A stretch of DNA of 64,000 nucleotides from Anoplolepis gracilipes (GCF_047496725.1 NC_132977.1:11533001-11597000); one strand, 5' to 3'. Counted from the first letter of the stretch, positions 23,644 to 34,172 are shown. Numbers and translations: made by a program. Notes: a model not told the origin generated them from the letters alone.

Positions 23644-26285
23644 ATGTTTCGAATCCCTCCTATAGTGACTGAGAACAATTTGCAACCTACGGATCGTTCC
23701 AACAACGTTGTGATGCTTGAGGTATGCATAATAAACGTTAATTTTTTTTTTGTATTAAATATAATTTTTAATATAGTAAATTTAACGCAAAACTTTTATT
23801 TAGATTATTTATTTATAATGTTGATTTATTAGATACTCAGTATTATACTATATATTTTTTAATTATTTATTACTATATATATTTTTTGTATCTTTCTTTT
23901 TAATCAAGAGATTAAAAAAAAAAGAGAGAAAGGGGGAAGAATTTAAAATTACTCTTTTTTTATTTCTAATAAAAATAAAAATAAAAATAAAAAGAAACAG
24001 TTAAATTTTATAGAATCTAATCAAGTTTCTATAGTCAATTAAAATGCCTAAAGTAAAGTAAAATTTAAATTACGCGAAATTACACTACTATTTGTATGCA
24101 CTATCTGTGAAAGGAATATACCTACATTGTATAATGATTGTGATAAATTTTGATACACAGGTTGGATTGGCTGGTGATTCATGGACATATTGCGTCGAGC
24201 GAGAGCAACTGGCCGAAAGATCAGAAGTTTTTCGGGCAATGCTTACAGGTCCGCTTGCACCACCATCATCGACGGATTCACCGCAGTTGTTGCAGTTGCA
24301 CCATATTGACAAGCGGGCGTTCCGTCATTTTCTCAGGTAAAAATTTGTCGCTTAACTTAATTATTTAAAATGAAAAAGAGATATCCGATGACATTCGTAA
24401 TGAATGTTTTACGTTGAGACTGTAAGCTATTTTTCAATTGCTTTTGCAAATGTTTAGGCTTGCGTTAATCAAAATAATCTTGATGAGAATCTTGCATGTA
24501 ACATTTTGGAAATGCGAAATATTATGAGAATAATATTATTACAATAATCAATTTACAGGATAAATTATTTTCACAAAAATATTTTTCTCTTTAAAACTGG
24601 CTTTTGTTTCTAATAATATGTCCAATTTGTTGCGCAGATACCTTCGCGACGAGCCCGTCAATTTTATATCGGTACCGACAGCCAGGGCAACACTCGACGC
24701 GGCTCATCAGTATCTTTGTCCTGGACTGGCTCAACTCGCCGTGACACACTTGAAGAATCATCTAACACCGTCGACGGTACTCGAGATTTATCAAGGCTTA
24801 GGACTCTATGCGAACGATCTGAGAGAGAGAGGAGAACATTCCGATTCGGACAGATCGCTAAACTCGCCGACCGAATTATCACCCCCTGCAGATGATGCTG
24901 GTGCAATAGGTATGTATCATTTTTCTTCTCATGATTATGAGTACAAGCTTCTTTAAAAGTAATTAAAATTAGAAATAAATATTTGATTGAATTATTATTT
25001 GCGTTTACAACGTATAAAGTTATAAAATTTAAAATTATAATTGATGTATAATTAAATTATGTCTTTTCTATGCCCGAAAAAGGACAGAAATTAAAAAAGA
25101 TTTGTTTCCTTCATTTGTGCTTCATTTAATTTTAATTAATATTTTTCACTCACTCGCCTTCTGTCCACAGCCACTGTGTGCACCGATCTTCTGCTCAAGT
25201 GCCTGTCTGTGATTGACTCAAATCCGGCGATGGTATTGGGTCAGGAACGTTTTGAAGAACTCAGCATCCAAGAAGTTGCCGAATTAGCGCATCGTGATAC
25301 TCTAAATCTCAGCAGCGAATGCATCTTGTTCTCTGCATTGGACAGGTGGGCCACGGCTGAATGTAGAAGACAAGGCATCGAACCCCTTCCGACCAACAAG
25401 AGGCTTGTACTCTCGGACGACATTTGCTTCAGTGTGCGATACCTCCTTATGAACGATCGGGAATTCGTCAGTGGCCCTATGGCAAGTGGCATTCTAACTA
25501 ACGAAGAATGCGTTCATATCGTCTCCAAAATACTCGGGCACCCCGAGAGCTCGAAAAATAATAGCGTAAGTATATGCGTTTACTCCGATGGTTATTATTC
25601 ACATTGATTTATTTCTCGAAAAGACAATTCAATTATATGTAACGAAAATTTAATTATAAATAAGTTTTTATTTTAATTTGATTTATTTTTAATTCTTTAA
25701 GGGGACACCCCCAGTGCGGATCGGAAAAAAAAGTTTTTTTTGGGGGGGAAATTTTTCTGTAGGAACTATTATATCACTTATTATAAAATTTCTACACGAT
25801 ATCAAACAACATTAAAATTCTATTTTAGAATTTTTTCGTGGAAGAATGTCTCATAGTATCCAAGTAATGCTCGTTACTTGGACACTATGGGACATTCTTT
25901 TACGAAAAAATTCTGAAATATAGTTTTAATGTTGTTTGATACCAAATAGAAATTTTAAAATAAGTGACACAATAGTTTCGACAGAAAAAATTCACAAAAA
26001 AAGCTTTTTTTCCGATCCGCAACTGCGGATGCCTTCTTAATGTAGAATCTTTTTACAAATCTACAGCGTCGGAGCTCCACAACTATTCATCCATCGAGGT
26101 TGTCCAATACACCAAGGATCGGCATATATAAATATGATGAAGACTGCAATATGTTGAGGCCAGGAAAAAAAGAACGGCAAGATAACCGAAAAAATAGAAG
26201 AAAAGAATGTGCCAGTCAAGGGCAAAGAACATGCGCTCGGATTGGAAACTGCCTTATAAAAATCCTAGCTTGCGTGTTTGATTAA
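23644..26285 (+). CDS. BTB-BACK domain protein, five exons, 379 aa
   Basis: Exons 23644-23721, 24161-24336, 24638-24909, 25171-25565 and 26067-26285 all have GT/AG borders and matching phases (0, 2, 1, 0), giving 1,140 nt with stop. Residues about 24-130 form a BTB/POZ domain (VGLAGDSWTYCVEREQLAER, SEVFRAML, LHHIDKRAFRHFLRYL, TARATLDAAHQYLCPGLAQL). A Ser/Pro/Asp-rich linker follows (about 146-174). Residues about 176-290 form a BACK domain (DLLLKCLSVID, LSSECILFSALDRWATAECR, GPMASGILTNEECV). Best resemblance is to BTBD1/2/3/6-type proteins, which act as Cullin-3 ubiquitin-ligase adaptors in the cytosol. That role is family knowledge, not shown here. No PHR domain follows BACK. The last exon instead encodes a basic, cysteine-containing tail (RTCARIGNCLIKILACVFD). 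Its first exon is short and the start is the first in-frame ATG after a stop-rich leader. Upstream untranslated exons are possible (acceptor TTGTACAG near 23508). It converges with ADPRS. Exons 2-4 are secure, exon 1 probable, exon 5 moderately supported. Confidence 0.85.
25697..26040. mobile_element. piggyBac-type palindromic MITE, 344 bp with TTAA ends
   Basis: TTAA lies at both borders (25697-25700, 26037-26040). The ends are inverse copies: GTGCGGATCGGAAAAAAAAG at the left and the complement of CTTTTTTTCCGATCCGCAAC at the right. The whole element is one long imperfect palindrome. Its centre is TCCAAGTAATGCTCGTTACT at about 25858-25882, and TTTAGAATTTTTTCGTGGAA mirrors TTTTACGAAAAAATTCTGAA. 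TTAA duplication is the hallmark of piggyBac-related elements. It sits wholly inside the last intron of the BTB-BACK gene, 26 bases before the final exon. Confidence 0.88.
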
Positions 26286-27076
26286 AAAATGCTCGTCCTT
26301 GATTAATCACATTTTCAAATCTCCCACCGAAAAAATATTGTTATCTTTTTATATTACTTTATCTTTTCGGTTGCAATCTCAGCTCGAAAAGCCAAAGTAT
26401 AAAATAACGAAAATGAGAAACGTCATAAAAGTTCAAAACCTGTAATAATTGTTTGAAAATTATAATGTGACATTTAGATACTTATTGGACAATCGAATCT
26501 ATCTATAGAAGATTGTCATTATAATTGCATAATTAGTAAAGTTTATATATGTTACAGATTTTTTTTTAAAGTTGAATTTATAAAAAACCTACATCAATTT
26601 TTGAGGATTAAAATATTATTTATTTTAAGAACTTCAGAGATGTTTCATAGATATTTCTTATTAATATAACTGTATTGTATAATTTTATTGCGAAAGAAAG
26701 CAATTTTCCTATCATTATTAGAGTATTGTTAAGAATTAAGGAATATTAAAATCGTGTACATCACGATATTTTGGCTATATTTTTGAAGGCGTAAGAGACT
26801 GCGATGTATCGAAAGAAACATTTTATAATGTTTTTAGAGGCATATTTAGAGATCTCTGGTTAATTTTTATTTATAAGATACTATTTTAGAGAAAGAGAGT
26901 GAGATTGCGTGCGTATACTAATTTGTTAAAAATTATCCAGTTGTGTAAAAATTTAGAATTGTTACGTATTATCTACATAATTGCTTCCATTTTAATATAA
27001 AAATATTTTGTCGGTTACATGTGTTTTGTTACTTTTAAGAAATATCTAATCTTCTCGCTTGCAGCTTTTGCATAAG

Positions 27077-27150
27077 ATCTATATTTGCTATAGACAAAAT
27101 CAAGAGATTTCTACTTTTACAACATATAAAAAATTTATTTTCCACAATAT
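27077..27150 (+). repeat. Dispersed repeat, copy 1
   Basis: ATCTATATTTGCTATAGACAAAATC..TTTTCCACAATAT matches 31943-32020 in the same orientation. Shared phrases include AAAATCAAGAGATTTCT and ATATAAAAAATTT. Probably fragments of one transposable-element family. Confidence 0.6.
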
Positions 27151-27527
27151 ACCTTATAAGAAAACTAAAAATTTCACGATTTTTATTCGATTATTGAATA
27201 GAAAAACCTATTTCTACAGATATAAATTATTAATAGTCTAAATCTAGAAATATATTTTTAAACGTCTTTCCTAAAAAACTTTCCGTAAATTTACTATATA
27301 CGCAAGTATGAAAGAAAATTTAATCGGCGCCGCTGCAAACGTGCACCCTGTTATGTGTAATCATATCTTCGTTGTGTTTATAATTGTTGTTCAGAGTATA
27401 TGATCTTCAAATTATTTATAATAATGGGTATACATGAAACATGGCTGGCCCGTGAGATCAAGTGTATAAGGATATACATATACTATTATATTGTAAATTG
27501 AAGATCGAGAAAATTGCCAAATTTTTA

Positions 27528-27657
27528 GCTCGTATTCAGAACGCACTTTTATCAATAAATGCACGCATTTATTTCTGAAATTCTATAGAATAAGTAACAT
27601 GAACTATATGCTAAATGCACACACTTATTGAACTAAAAGCGCGTTTTGAATACAGGC
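27528..27657. mobile_element. 130-bp MITE with 5-bp TTTTA repeats
   Basis: The left arm GCTCGTATTCAGAACGCACT and the inverse of the right arm GCCTGTATTCAAAACGCGCT are alike, and so are the inner pieces (ATAAATGCACGCATTT and AAATGCACACACTTATT). TTTTA flanks both ends (27523-27527, 27658-27662), though such an AT-rich duplication could be partly chance. No coding capacity. Confidence 0.7.
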
Positions 27658-28856
27658 TTTTACCTATCTATTTTGATATCCTTCATTAATTTTTGAAAAT
27701 GTTGTCTTATTTATCTAGTATCTACATTTTTCTTGAAATATCTATATTTATCTATATATCTATTTCTGTTTATTTATATATATCTATATATTTATTTTAT
27801 TTATTTAGGTTTTAATAAATAAAAATATTATCAATTGAATATTTTAAACGAAAACACACAACGTTTTTGAAAATTAAATGTATTATTAAATGTATAACAA
27901 AGATGAAAAAGATAATTGTTTTATATTGATAAGGATTAGGAGAGAGGAGGGACAGAGAGGAGAGGAGAGAATTTTTAATAATTTTATATAAGAAACATTG
28001 TGCATACGTACACGTTGTTCTCACGATATACGTATTGTTGCCATTTACAATTATATTTTTTAGTTTAATTTTTTAACACATCTATAATGAATCTTGCACT
28101 TTTTTCGTACATGTTTTAATAGAGTTACAGACTGATCATGCAATAATGTTTAAAAAATCTCTGTGATTGTTGAGAAAAGATAAAGAATCGATTGAAACAA
28201 AATAACTCAAACTGTTTTGAATATGTGTTCTATATTTATAGTCTTGTTTATATCAAATGTTTTCTACTTAAAATGTTAATATTATTTTTTATTTTTAAAT
28301 TTAATGAGAGCGTTATTATATCGATGTAGGTCCAAGTTTATAGTGAGAATAATAGTATAATAGTATAAATAAAAATTACCAGCACTAGTCATACTTATTT
28401 GTTTCTCCAAATATTTCAGTTACCAAATGTAATATTAATTTCTTGCACGTATATTAGAAATGAGTATGTTTAACAATGCAGATAAGAGGGCGTGAAATAT
28501 ATAAAATAGTGAAACATAAATAGTAATGTGGTGTACAGTTATAAATTTATATTTAGTAAAAAGCATGTCACCTCGACAAAACATTATTGAATAGAGCTCA
28601 AAATAGTACAATGTATATAAAATATGTATATAAAACATATACACCAAAAACGCTGAGCATAGTCTTCTACGATAAAACAATTATTATTACAGCAAAATGT
28701 ATTACAATGATTATATAAATGTGAGTTAATTTAAATAAAATTTTAATAGAATATTCTTATTTCATTTGACCTTTTTTCCTCCCAACTTGTCGTTTTATCT
28801 TTTTATGTATAATTTTCTTATACATAAATATACAGTAAATACTTATTCATGGTTCA

Positions 28857-30780
28857 TTATTTATTATATATATTTATTTCACATGGTTTAGATGTTGCTA
28901 CATTCAACAATTCGTCAGCCAGTTCTTCAAATCGATCTGCCTGTTCGCAATGTGATAAGAGCAATCGACTGAACTTTTCATAGCCATAAAAAGCACCTGC
29001 TATCGCGCCGGCCATACTAGCAATTGTGTCTGTATCACCTCCTAAAGTAATCTATAAAATAGTAACAATGATATTAGATTATAAATGTATAAATAGCACT
29101 TTTAAATATTTTTCTGTGCAATATTAATATAATTAATCCGCCGTGATAATCTTGTTGTGAAATTTATAACTTACGGCGTATTGAATTGCTCTTCTGACAG
29201 GATTATTAGTTCGTATCCTTTTTATACGTCTCTGTGCCTTTAGAAAACAAAAAATTGCAGTAGGGACTGATTCTAAAGCTCTGACATTAGCACCCAGTTC
29301 TTTAACTATCCTTTGTTCATTAGGCTCTTTCCCTCTTTTTTCTTCATTAGGCTTATCTTCAGAAAGTAGATTCTTTACTATTTTTAATCGTTCTTTATAC
29401 GGCTGGCTGTAATAATTCATATGCTATGAGTAATATTTAATGTGTACATTTTTTTGTTTAAATATATTATTAATTTATATTTGTTTATATATATTATTCA
29501 TATATAATAAGACATACCTTTCACCAATCTCAATTTTATCCATTTTGTTTATAAGATCGTCAATAAAATTAAAAACATTTAATTCTTCATTGGGATATAA
29601 GCATAAACTTTGTTGAATTGCTATAGCCTGTGATAACAACAAACTTTGTATAAAAGATGTCTATTAATATAAGTTTGTTAAACATTTTTTCTTCTTATTA
29701 ATATAAATCAATCTGTAATTACTTGTAATATAGCACCATTTATCCCCAATTCATTTGAATGTGTAATTTGTGTCACTTCTTTTACATAATGTAAAAGATT
29801 ATTATAATTGTTGTAAGAAAATAATGCTACAGGTGCAATTCTCATTGCACCGCCATTACCATAAGAACCTCGACCGTCAAATATAGTCTTTGCTGGACCT
29901 TTCACATCTATTCCTGGTTCAATCTTTTTATTCCTTAATTTTCTTAATTTCTTAAGTACCTATATATGCATAAAAAGATTTGTTGCAATTTATTATTATT
30001 ACAAACTATAGTCATGAAAAAATTATAATTGCAAAAAGATATCTATTATAATTATAAAGGTATCTTATTTTATATATATATATTTGCATATGTATCAGGA
30101 ACAAATTTGAATATATGATATAAATTTACATATCCATTGTTATATTTCTTTAAAACAATAATAAATTAAAACTATATAAATAAATGCTAAAACTATAATA
30201 CTGACACTTATACTACCAGTTCCGTAACCACGATTAGGCTCTTGGTAATAACTTTCCACAAATCGTTTTGCCACATCAACAATATCGAGATCTCGTTTCT
30301 CAATCAAGGACTCGGCTAAAGAACGAGTCATAGCCGAGTCATCTGTAAACTCCATGACTGGCTCTACACAATTAAACAAATTTGTCATATAAAAAAGGAA
30401 AAGTATTATTTATTTTATTCACAAATTACGAGAAAAAAAATATAAAAAAAAAATATGTATATATATATATATATATATATGTATAGAAAAATAATGTGCG
30501 AATTTTATGCAGCAATAATTCAAGAAAAAAATAATAATAAACAAAGAATGCTGTCGTGAGAAACTTTAATATAAATAAAAAAACTTTTAAAGAGGAAATA
30601 AATATAACCTCTGAATCTCGTTCCCTCCAATGTATCGAGTCTTCGTTGTAAATAAATTTTCTTGCGAGCTGACACGACTTTTTTTCCTTCGTACGGACTT
30701 CCAAGAATATCTCCGACCAAAACGCCCAGCATCGTACCCCGAAATTTACTTTTTAATAACTCCAAATCCATTTTTGACAT
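28857..30780 (-). CDS. ADPRS: ADP-ribosylhydrolase ARH3 (ADPRS), six exons, 367 aa
   Basis: ARH3 removes serine-linked ADP-ribose and degrades poly(ADP-ribose) and O-acetyl-ADP-ribose, using two magnesium ions, in nucleus and mitochondria (family knowledge). Exons, in transcript order: 30780-30609, 30363-30206, 29959-29723, 29627-29518, 29406-29175, 29051-28857, giving 1,104 nt with stop. The length nearly equals human ARH3 (363 aa). Visible signatures are VGDILGSPYE (Glu31), TDDSAM (Thr64-Asp65-Asp66), GRGSYGNGGAMR (139-150), THSNELGINGAILQ (176-189), ESVPTAIFCFL, and GGDTDTIASMAGAIAGAFYG, whose Asp309, Asp311 and Thr312 match the second metal site. All expected active-site positions are present, so the enzyme should be active. 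The ATG at 30780 is the first in frame; only non-ATG codons lie upstream. Exon 2 most likely ends at AAGT|GTCAGT, a weak donor, because only this keeps phase and matches the human length. Intron 1 holds a TA microsatellite. A 22-codon upstream ORF lies in the leader. Confidence 0.95.
30452..30482. repeat. (TA)n microsatellite in ADPRS intron 1
   Basis: About 12 TA units, framed by GTATATA motifs. Confidence 0.9.
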
Positions 30781-30793
30781 TACAATGACAATG

Positions 30794-30862
30794 TCAAAGA
30801 GAGGCCTGTCTGAGAACCACGCCGCCTTTTTCCTGCAGTATGCTAACGCCAACTAGATACAT
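30794..30862 (-). CDS. Upstream ORF in the ADPRS leader, 22 codons
   Basis: An ATG at 30862 opens a 22-codon frame (MYLVGVSILQEKGGVVLRQA, then SL) that stops with TGA 13 bases before the ADPRS start. If the transcript begins upstream of it, scanning ribosomes would meet this ATG first, so it could reduce or tune ADPRS translation. The first dozen codons are preserved in the inverted duplicate at 34680-34784 (MxLVGVSxLQxK). This is either slight evidence that the peptide matters or simply a sign that the duplication is recent. No known protein is recognised. Confidence 0.35.
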   Translation of the reverse strand: MYLVGVSILQEKGGVVLRQASL

Positions 30863-31119
30863 TTTAGAGCGAGAGGAACTACATAGTCAAAACCATTTTT
30901 TGATGGTAAAATGACTGGTTCATGTCCGGGCTAGATTTATAATTGTGGATTTAAAAAAAAAACACGAAAATATTATGAGCTTATTAATATATTTCATTAC
31001 ATATTATTTTAGTTGCGCGTATTTTTTTATTTTAACATTCGACTAACACTAGATATATGTATACTATTATAGGCGAATTATTAAAATTATTTTACGCATG
31101 TAATATATTAAAATATATG

Positions 31120-31125
<6 letters not shown>
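30836..31125 (-). repeat. ADPRS 5' flank, arm 1 of an inverted duplication
   Basis: Read on the minus strand, this segment matches 34420-34715 on the plus strand. Shared phrases in the same order are AAAATAATTTTAATAATTC, TAGTGTTA.TCG, GTTAAAATAAAAAA, TAATGAAATATATTAATAA, AAATCCACAATTATA, GGACATGAACCA, CTATGTAGTT, TCTAAAATG and CTAGTTGGCGTTAG. It covers the probable promoter and start of the ADPRS transcript. Confidence 0.85.
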
Positions 31126-31189
<64 letters not shown>

Positions 31190-31215
31190 GTTTATTATAT
31201 ATATATATATATGTA
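31123..31215. repeat. (TA)n microsatellite
   Basis: Over 30 uninterrupted TA units, followed after CATGTTTA by a second shorter TA run. It marks one edge of the ADPRS-flank duplication. Confidence 0.95.
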
Positions 31216-31313
31216 TTATTAAAATATTTTTTATAAAATTATTAAAATTACTAGGCATATACGCGCACATAAAGAATATTATTCTCGCAAAAGGAAGAGA
31301 GAGAAAAAGAATA

Positions 31314-31348
<35 letters not shown>

Positions 31349-31942
31349 AGTAGAAATAAATAATATAAATTACTTTTACAAATAAACAGAATTTATTTGA
31401 GAGTGAAATTTATGCAATAAGATTTATTTTTGTTCAATATTTATTTAAACGTATCTGGTATTATTAAATATATAAATGCAATTTTATATATTTCATACAA
31501 GAGATATTTCAAAGTTATAAATATATAAATCTCGCCACACATATATAATAGTGTTTAAAGAAATAAAATAAAAACAAAAGTATAATGGAAGTAATTTCTC
31601 ATCAAATATAAGTGGGAAGTATAAAACAAAATTTTTTTATAAGACTAATAATAAGTTTTTTGGAGATAATTGACTGAGATGATTCTGAAGATCCGCATGT
31701 GAGATCAAATACGTGTGCACTTGATTAAGATTCGAAACGTATTATTATTACATAATTTACGCGCTTCTTTCTTTCATCGGGTAAGAGGATATTTCCAGCA
31801 ATTTGTAATTAATGAAATAAATGTTTTATTAAAACGAGAGATCCGGACAAAAACGGAATCAGAACTGATAATCGTCTTTTAGTTTGTAATTGTTTTCTTA
31901 GTCGGATCAAAACCGTCTACTGTACTAAATTTGATTAAATTT

Positions 31943-32020
31943 ATCTATATTTGCTACAAAATCAAGAGATTTCTTCTTTTGCAATATATAAAAAATTTGT
32001 TTTCCATATGTATTTATAAC
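31943..32020 (+). repeat. Dispersed repeat, copy 2
   Basis: Same family and orientation as 27077-27150, with shared phrases ATCTATATTTGCTA, AAAATCAAGAGATTTCT and ATATAAAAAATTT. Confidence 0.6.
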
Positions 32021-32235
32021 ACTAATAAATTTATAGCACCGAAACTATAACCGGACTGTTAAATTATTTTCTATTACAGTCCTTTTTCGGTTCTTGCAAT
32101 TATTTCTAGAAAATATTTTTATTAATAAAAATTAATAAGACTCTTAATTCTAAATTCATAAAAACAGAAAACGCAAGATTTGAAGAGCCAAGCACAGGAT
32201 GTAAGAAAAACACATAAGCTTTTTACGAAAAGAAA

Positions 32236-32290
32236 GCAAATTTATTCAATACAAATATTTCGATTCGTTTTTGTACCATCTTCAGCATTA
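32236..32290 (-). ncRNA. Degenerate hammerhead-ribozyme-like motif
   Basis: On the minus strand the segment reads CTGAAGATGG, ACAAAAACG, then AATCGAAATATTTGTATTGA. CTGAAGA and GAAA are the two conserved single-stranded parts of a hammerhead core (CUGANGA and GAAA). The intervening GGTAC/GAATC stem is no longer fully paired, so cleavage activity is doubtful. Phrases of the type CTGAAGATGGCTC..GAGCCGAAA are known from retroelement-borne hammerheads, notably Penelope-like elements. The family link is from memory and this copy is a relic. Confidence 0.4.
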
Positions 32291-33204
32291 TAACAGAAAG
32301 AGAAGATTATAAATACCGCAACGCGCTCTTCTATATTATTATATTAATTATAATATAATTATAATTTTATAGCTTTACACTTTATTTTATTAAATTTTCT
32401 TTTTTTTTCTTTTTTAATGCCCTAAAAGGGCCCTAACAGACTTAGCAGACCTCACTCTACTTGCTGGCTGTGCAAAAATACATAATAAAGCGATCTAGGG
32501 AGTCCTAATTAAAAATTTGGTATAATGCAAAATTTGGGAATTCTGGATTACAAATATATTTTTTACGTATTTTGGTCAGTATTGACCATGTACTTTTCAA
32601 GCCAATTGGAGCTATCTTTCTTGCTTCTGGCCAGTTGGACCTACCTTTGTTGCTCCTGGCCATTTTGATTCGATTTCTACGAACCAAGAATCGAAGAAGA
32701 AGATTCTTCTTCTACTGCCGGTATTAATAATTATTGCCGGCAAATAAGACGACTTTTATTCGTTTAAGATCGTTTAGGATCGATATTACAATAATATACG
32801 ATCGTTTTTTAGACACGTGCAAATAATCAAATATATGTTAACTATATATTATATTACCATGCATACAAACCCTCTGTCGGCGGGCCAAAGATCTGTATCT
32901 TTATAAAATAGTTTTATAAAACTCATATATTTATAATATATATGAAATATATTAAAATAATTTCATGTATGTCTTGTATAATATTGCGATGAATATCTTG
33001 TATTTAAAAATATTTTTCCTTTTTCTTCAATTTTTATATACAAATAGTATTATCTATAACATATAATATATAATAAAAGTTAATAAATAATGAATTAAAA
33101 ATTTAATATAAAATTTTATCTTACAATATATAAAAAGAAATTTTTCTATGATTTAAAATTGACCCAGAGTTCGTTATGCACGCGGCTATCTCGCCGTCCG
33201 AGGG

Positions 33205-33289
33205 TTAAAGCAACGAATTTATCTATAATCTACATCTCTAAGTCTATCAATCTACATCTACAAGCCTCTATGCAAATCCGTTGCTTTAA
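33205..33289. repeat. 85-bp hairpin with TTAA ends
   Basis: TTAAAGCAACG at the left is the exact inverse of CGTTGCTTTAA at the right. The interior repeats ATCTACATCT. It may be a tiny MITE remnant. Confidence 0.45.
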
Positions 33290-33317
33290 AATATAATAAA
33301 AGCTTTTTGTCACTCAC

Positions 33318-33717
33318 CGATACTGATGCGCAACAGCGGAGTTGTCGATTTTGAAGCTACGTTGTCTGTAACATATAAATATAAAGTTCAAATTATAGCA
33401 GCGTTTAAAATAATTAATATTTAAGAATTTATTATTGTACTCATCAAATTTTATATTCGATGCGTACTATGATAAACAAATATATAAAACAAATTTTATT
33501 AAAAAAGAAAGAACTATTTTTTAAAATAGAAACTTTCATGTAAAAGTCTTCATCTCAGAGTTTCTCTTGTTTAAATTATTCGAAATAAATGAATCGAATT
33601 AAACTGGTATATAAGGGATTTATCATAATTAATCTATAAATAATTATATATACAAATAATATTTACCCTAGGGTTGCTCCGCCGGTGCAGGATGCCTCTC
33701 CTAGACCTCTTCCTCCT
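33318..33717 (-). other. Two possible short minus-strand exons
   Basis: Segment 33717-33667 is preceded by CATCTCAG and followed by AGG|GTAAAT. Segment 33365-33318 is preceded by TGTTACAG and followed by TCG|GTGAGT. Both have good splice borders and one shared open phase, reading GGRGLGEASCTGGATL then GQRSFKIDNSAVAHQYR. No protein family is recognised and no further exon was found downstream before ADPRS. They may be untranslated exons of a long non-coding RNA starting in the CpG-rich island at 33.9-34.1 kb, or chance. Confidence 0.3.
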
Positions 33718-33894
33718 CTGAGATGTCAGGGTTGTCAGGAACTATTGTTTTATACGTGCGATATATTTTATTTAATTTGTTATTGTTAAATCGCTCAATA
33801 TTTTATACCGTACAAAAGTAAAAACGCGCGATAGTTTGACGGCACTCCCGAATTTCGGAACGATAAGTTTTATTTAATATTATTATCGTATATT

Positions 33895-34095
33895 ATCTTC
33901 GCGAGAAACGCGCTTACGGCGCGCTCGAACTCGAGACGCACGTGCGCACGTGCCGGCGCCGGCGCCGGAGTAAAAGCACGTGCGCGCACTACGCCCGCCG
34001 GACACCGAATGAATGACTCGCGGCTGTCACGAGTCACGTTCGCGACGTTCCCCCTCTCTTACTACGTAGCGCGTGACGTCAAGGAGAAGGGAGAA
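33895..34095 (-). promoter_or_regulatory. CpG-rich island, probable promoter
   Basis: A sharp GC- and CpG-rich island sits in AT-rich surroundings. It carries CACGTGCGCACGTGCCGGCG with repeated CACGTG E-boxes, CGGCGCCGGCGCCGG, and a CRE-like GCGTGACGTCA at its right edge. The minus-strand GCGCC|GTAAGCG near 33918 could be a donor. Direction is inferred from the possible exons to its left. Its right edge borders a CT microsatellite. Confidence 0.45.
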
Positions 34096-34096
34096 T

Positions 34097-34099
<3 letters not shown>

Positions 34100-34169
<70 letters not shown>

Positions 34170-34172
34170 TTC
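34100..34172. repeat. (CT)n microsatellite
   Basis: About 33 CT units with minor TTT interruptions at the right end. Confidence 0.95.

Larger units (their letters stand above)
26286..28856. other. Convergent 3' intergenic region
   Basis: This lies between the stop codons of the BTB-BACK gene (plus) and ADPRS (minus) and should contain both 3' UTRs. It is very AT-rich, with no coding signal. The two parts worth noting are a 130-bp MITE at 27528-27657 and a dispersed repeat copy at about 27077-27150. Confidence 0.5.
31216..33317. other. AT-rich spacer with repeat fragments
   Basis: No gene is supported. It contains a GA microsatellite (about 31291-31351), a dispersed repeat copy (31943-32020), a hammerhead-like relic (32236-32290), two diverged 29-bp tandem units (about 32602-32668, CCAATTGGAGCTATCTTTCT and CCAGTTGGACCTACCTTTGT) and a short TTAA-bounded hairpin (33205-33289). 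Confidence 0.45.

Noticed and set aside
30781..30852. N-terminal extension of ADPRS upstream of the ATG at 30780
   Set aside because: The extended frame lacks any ATG (it would need TTG), and the human protein aligns from near the chosen start.
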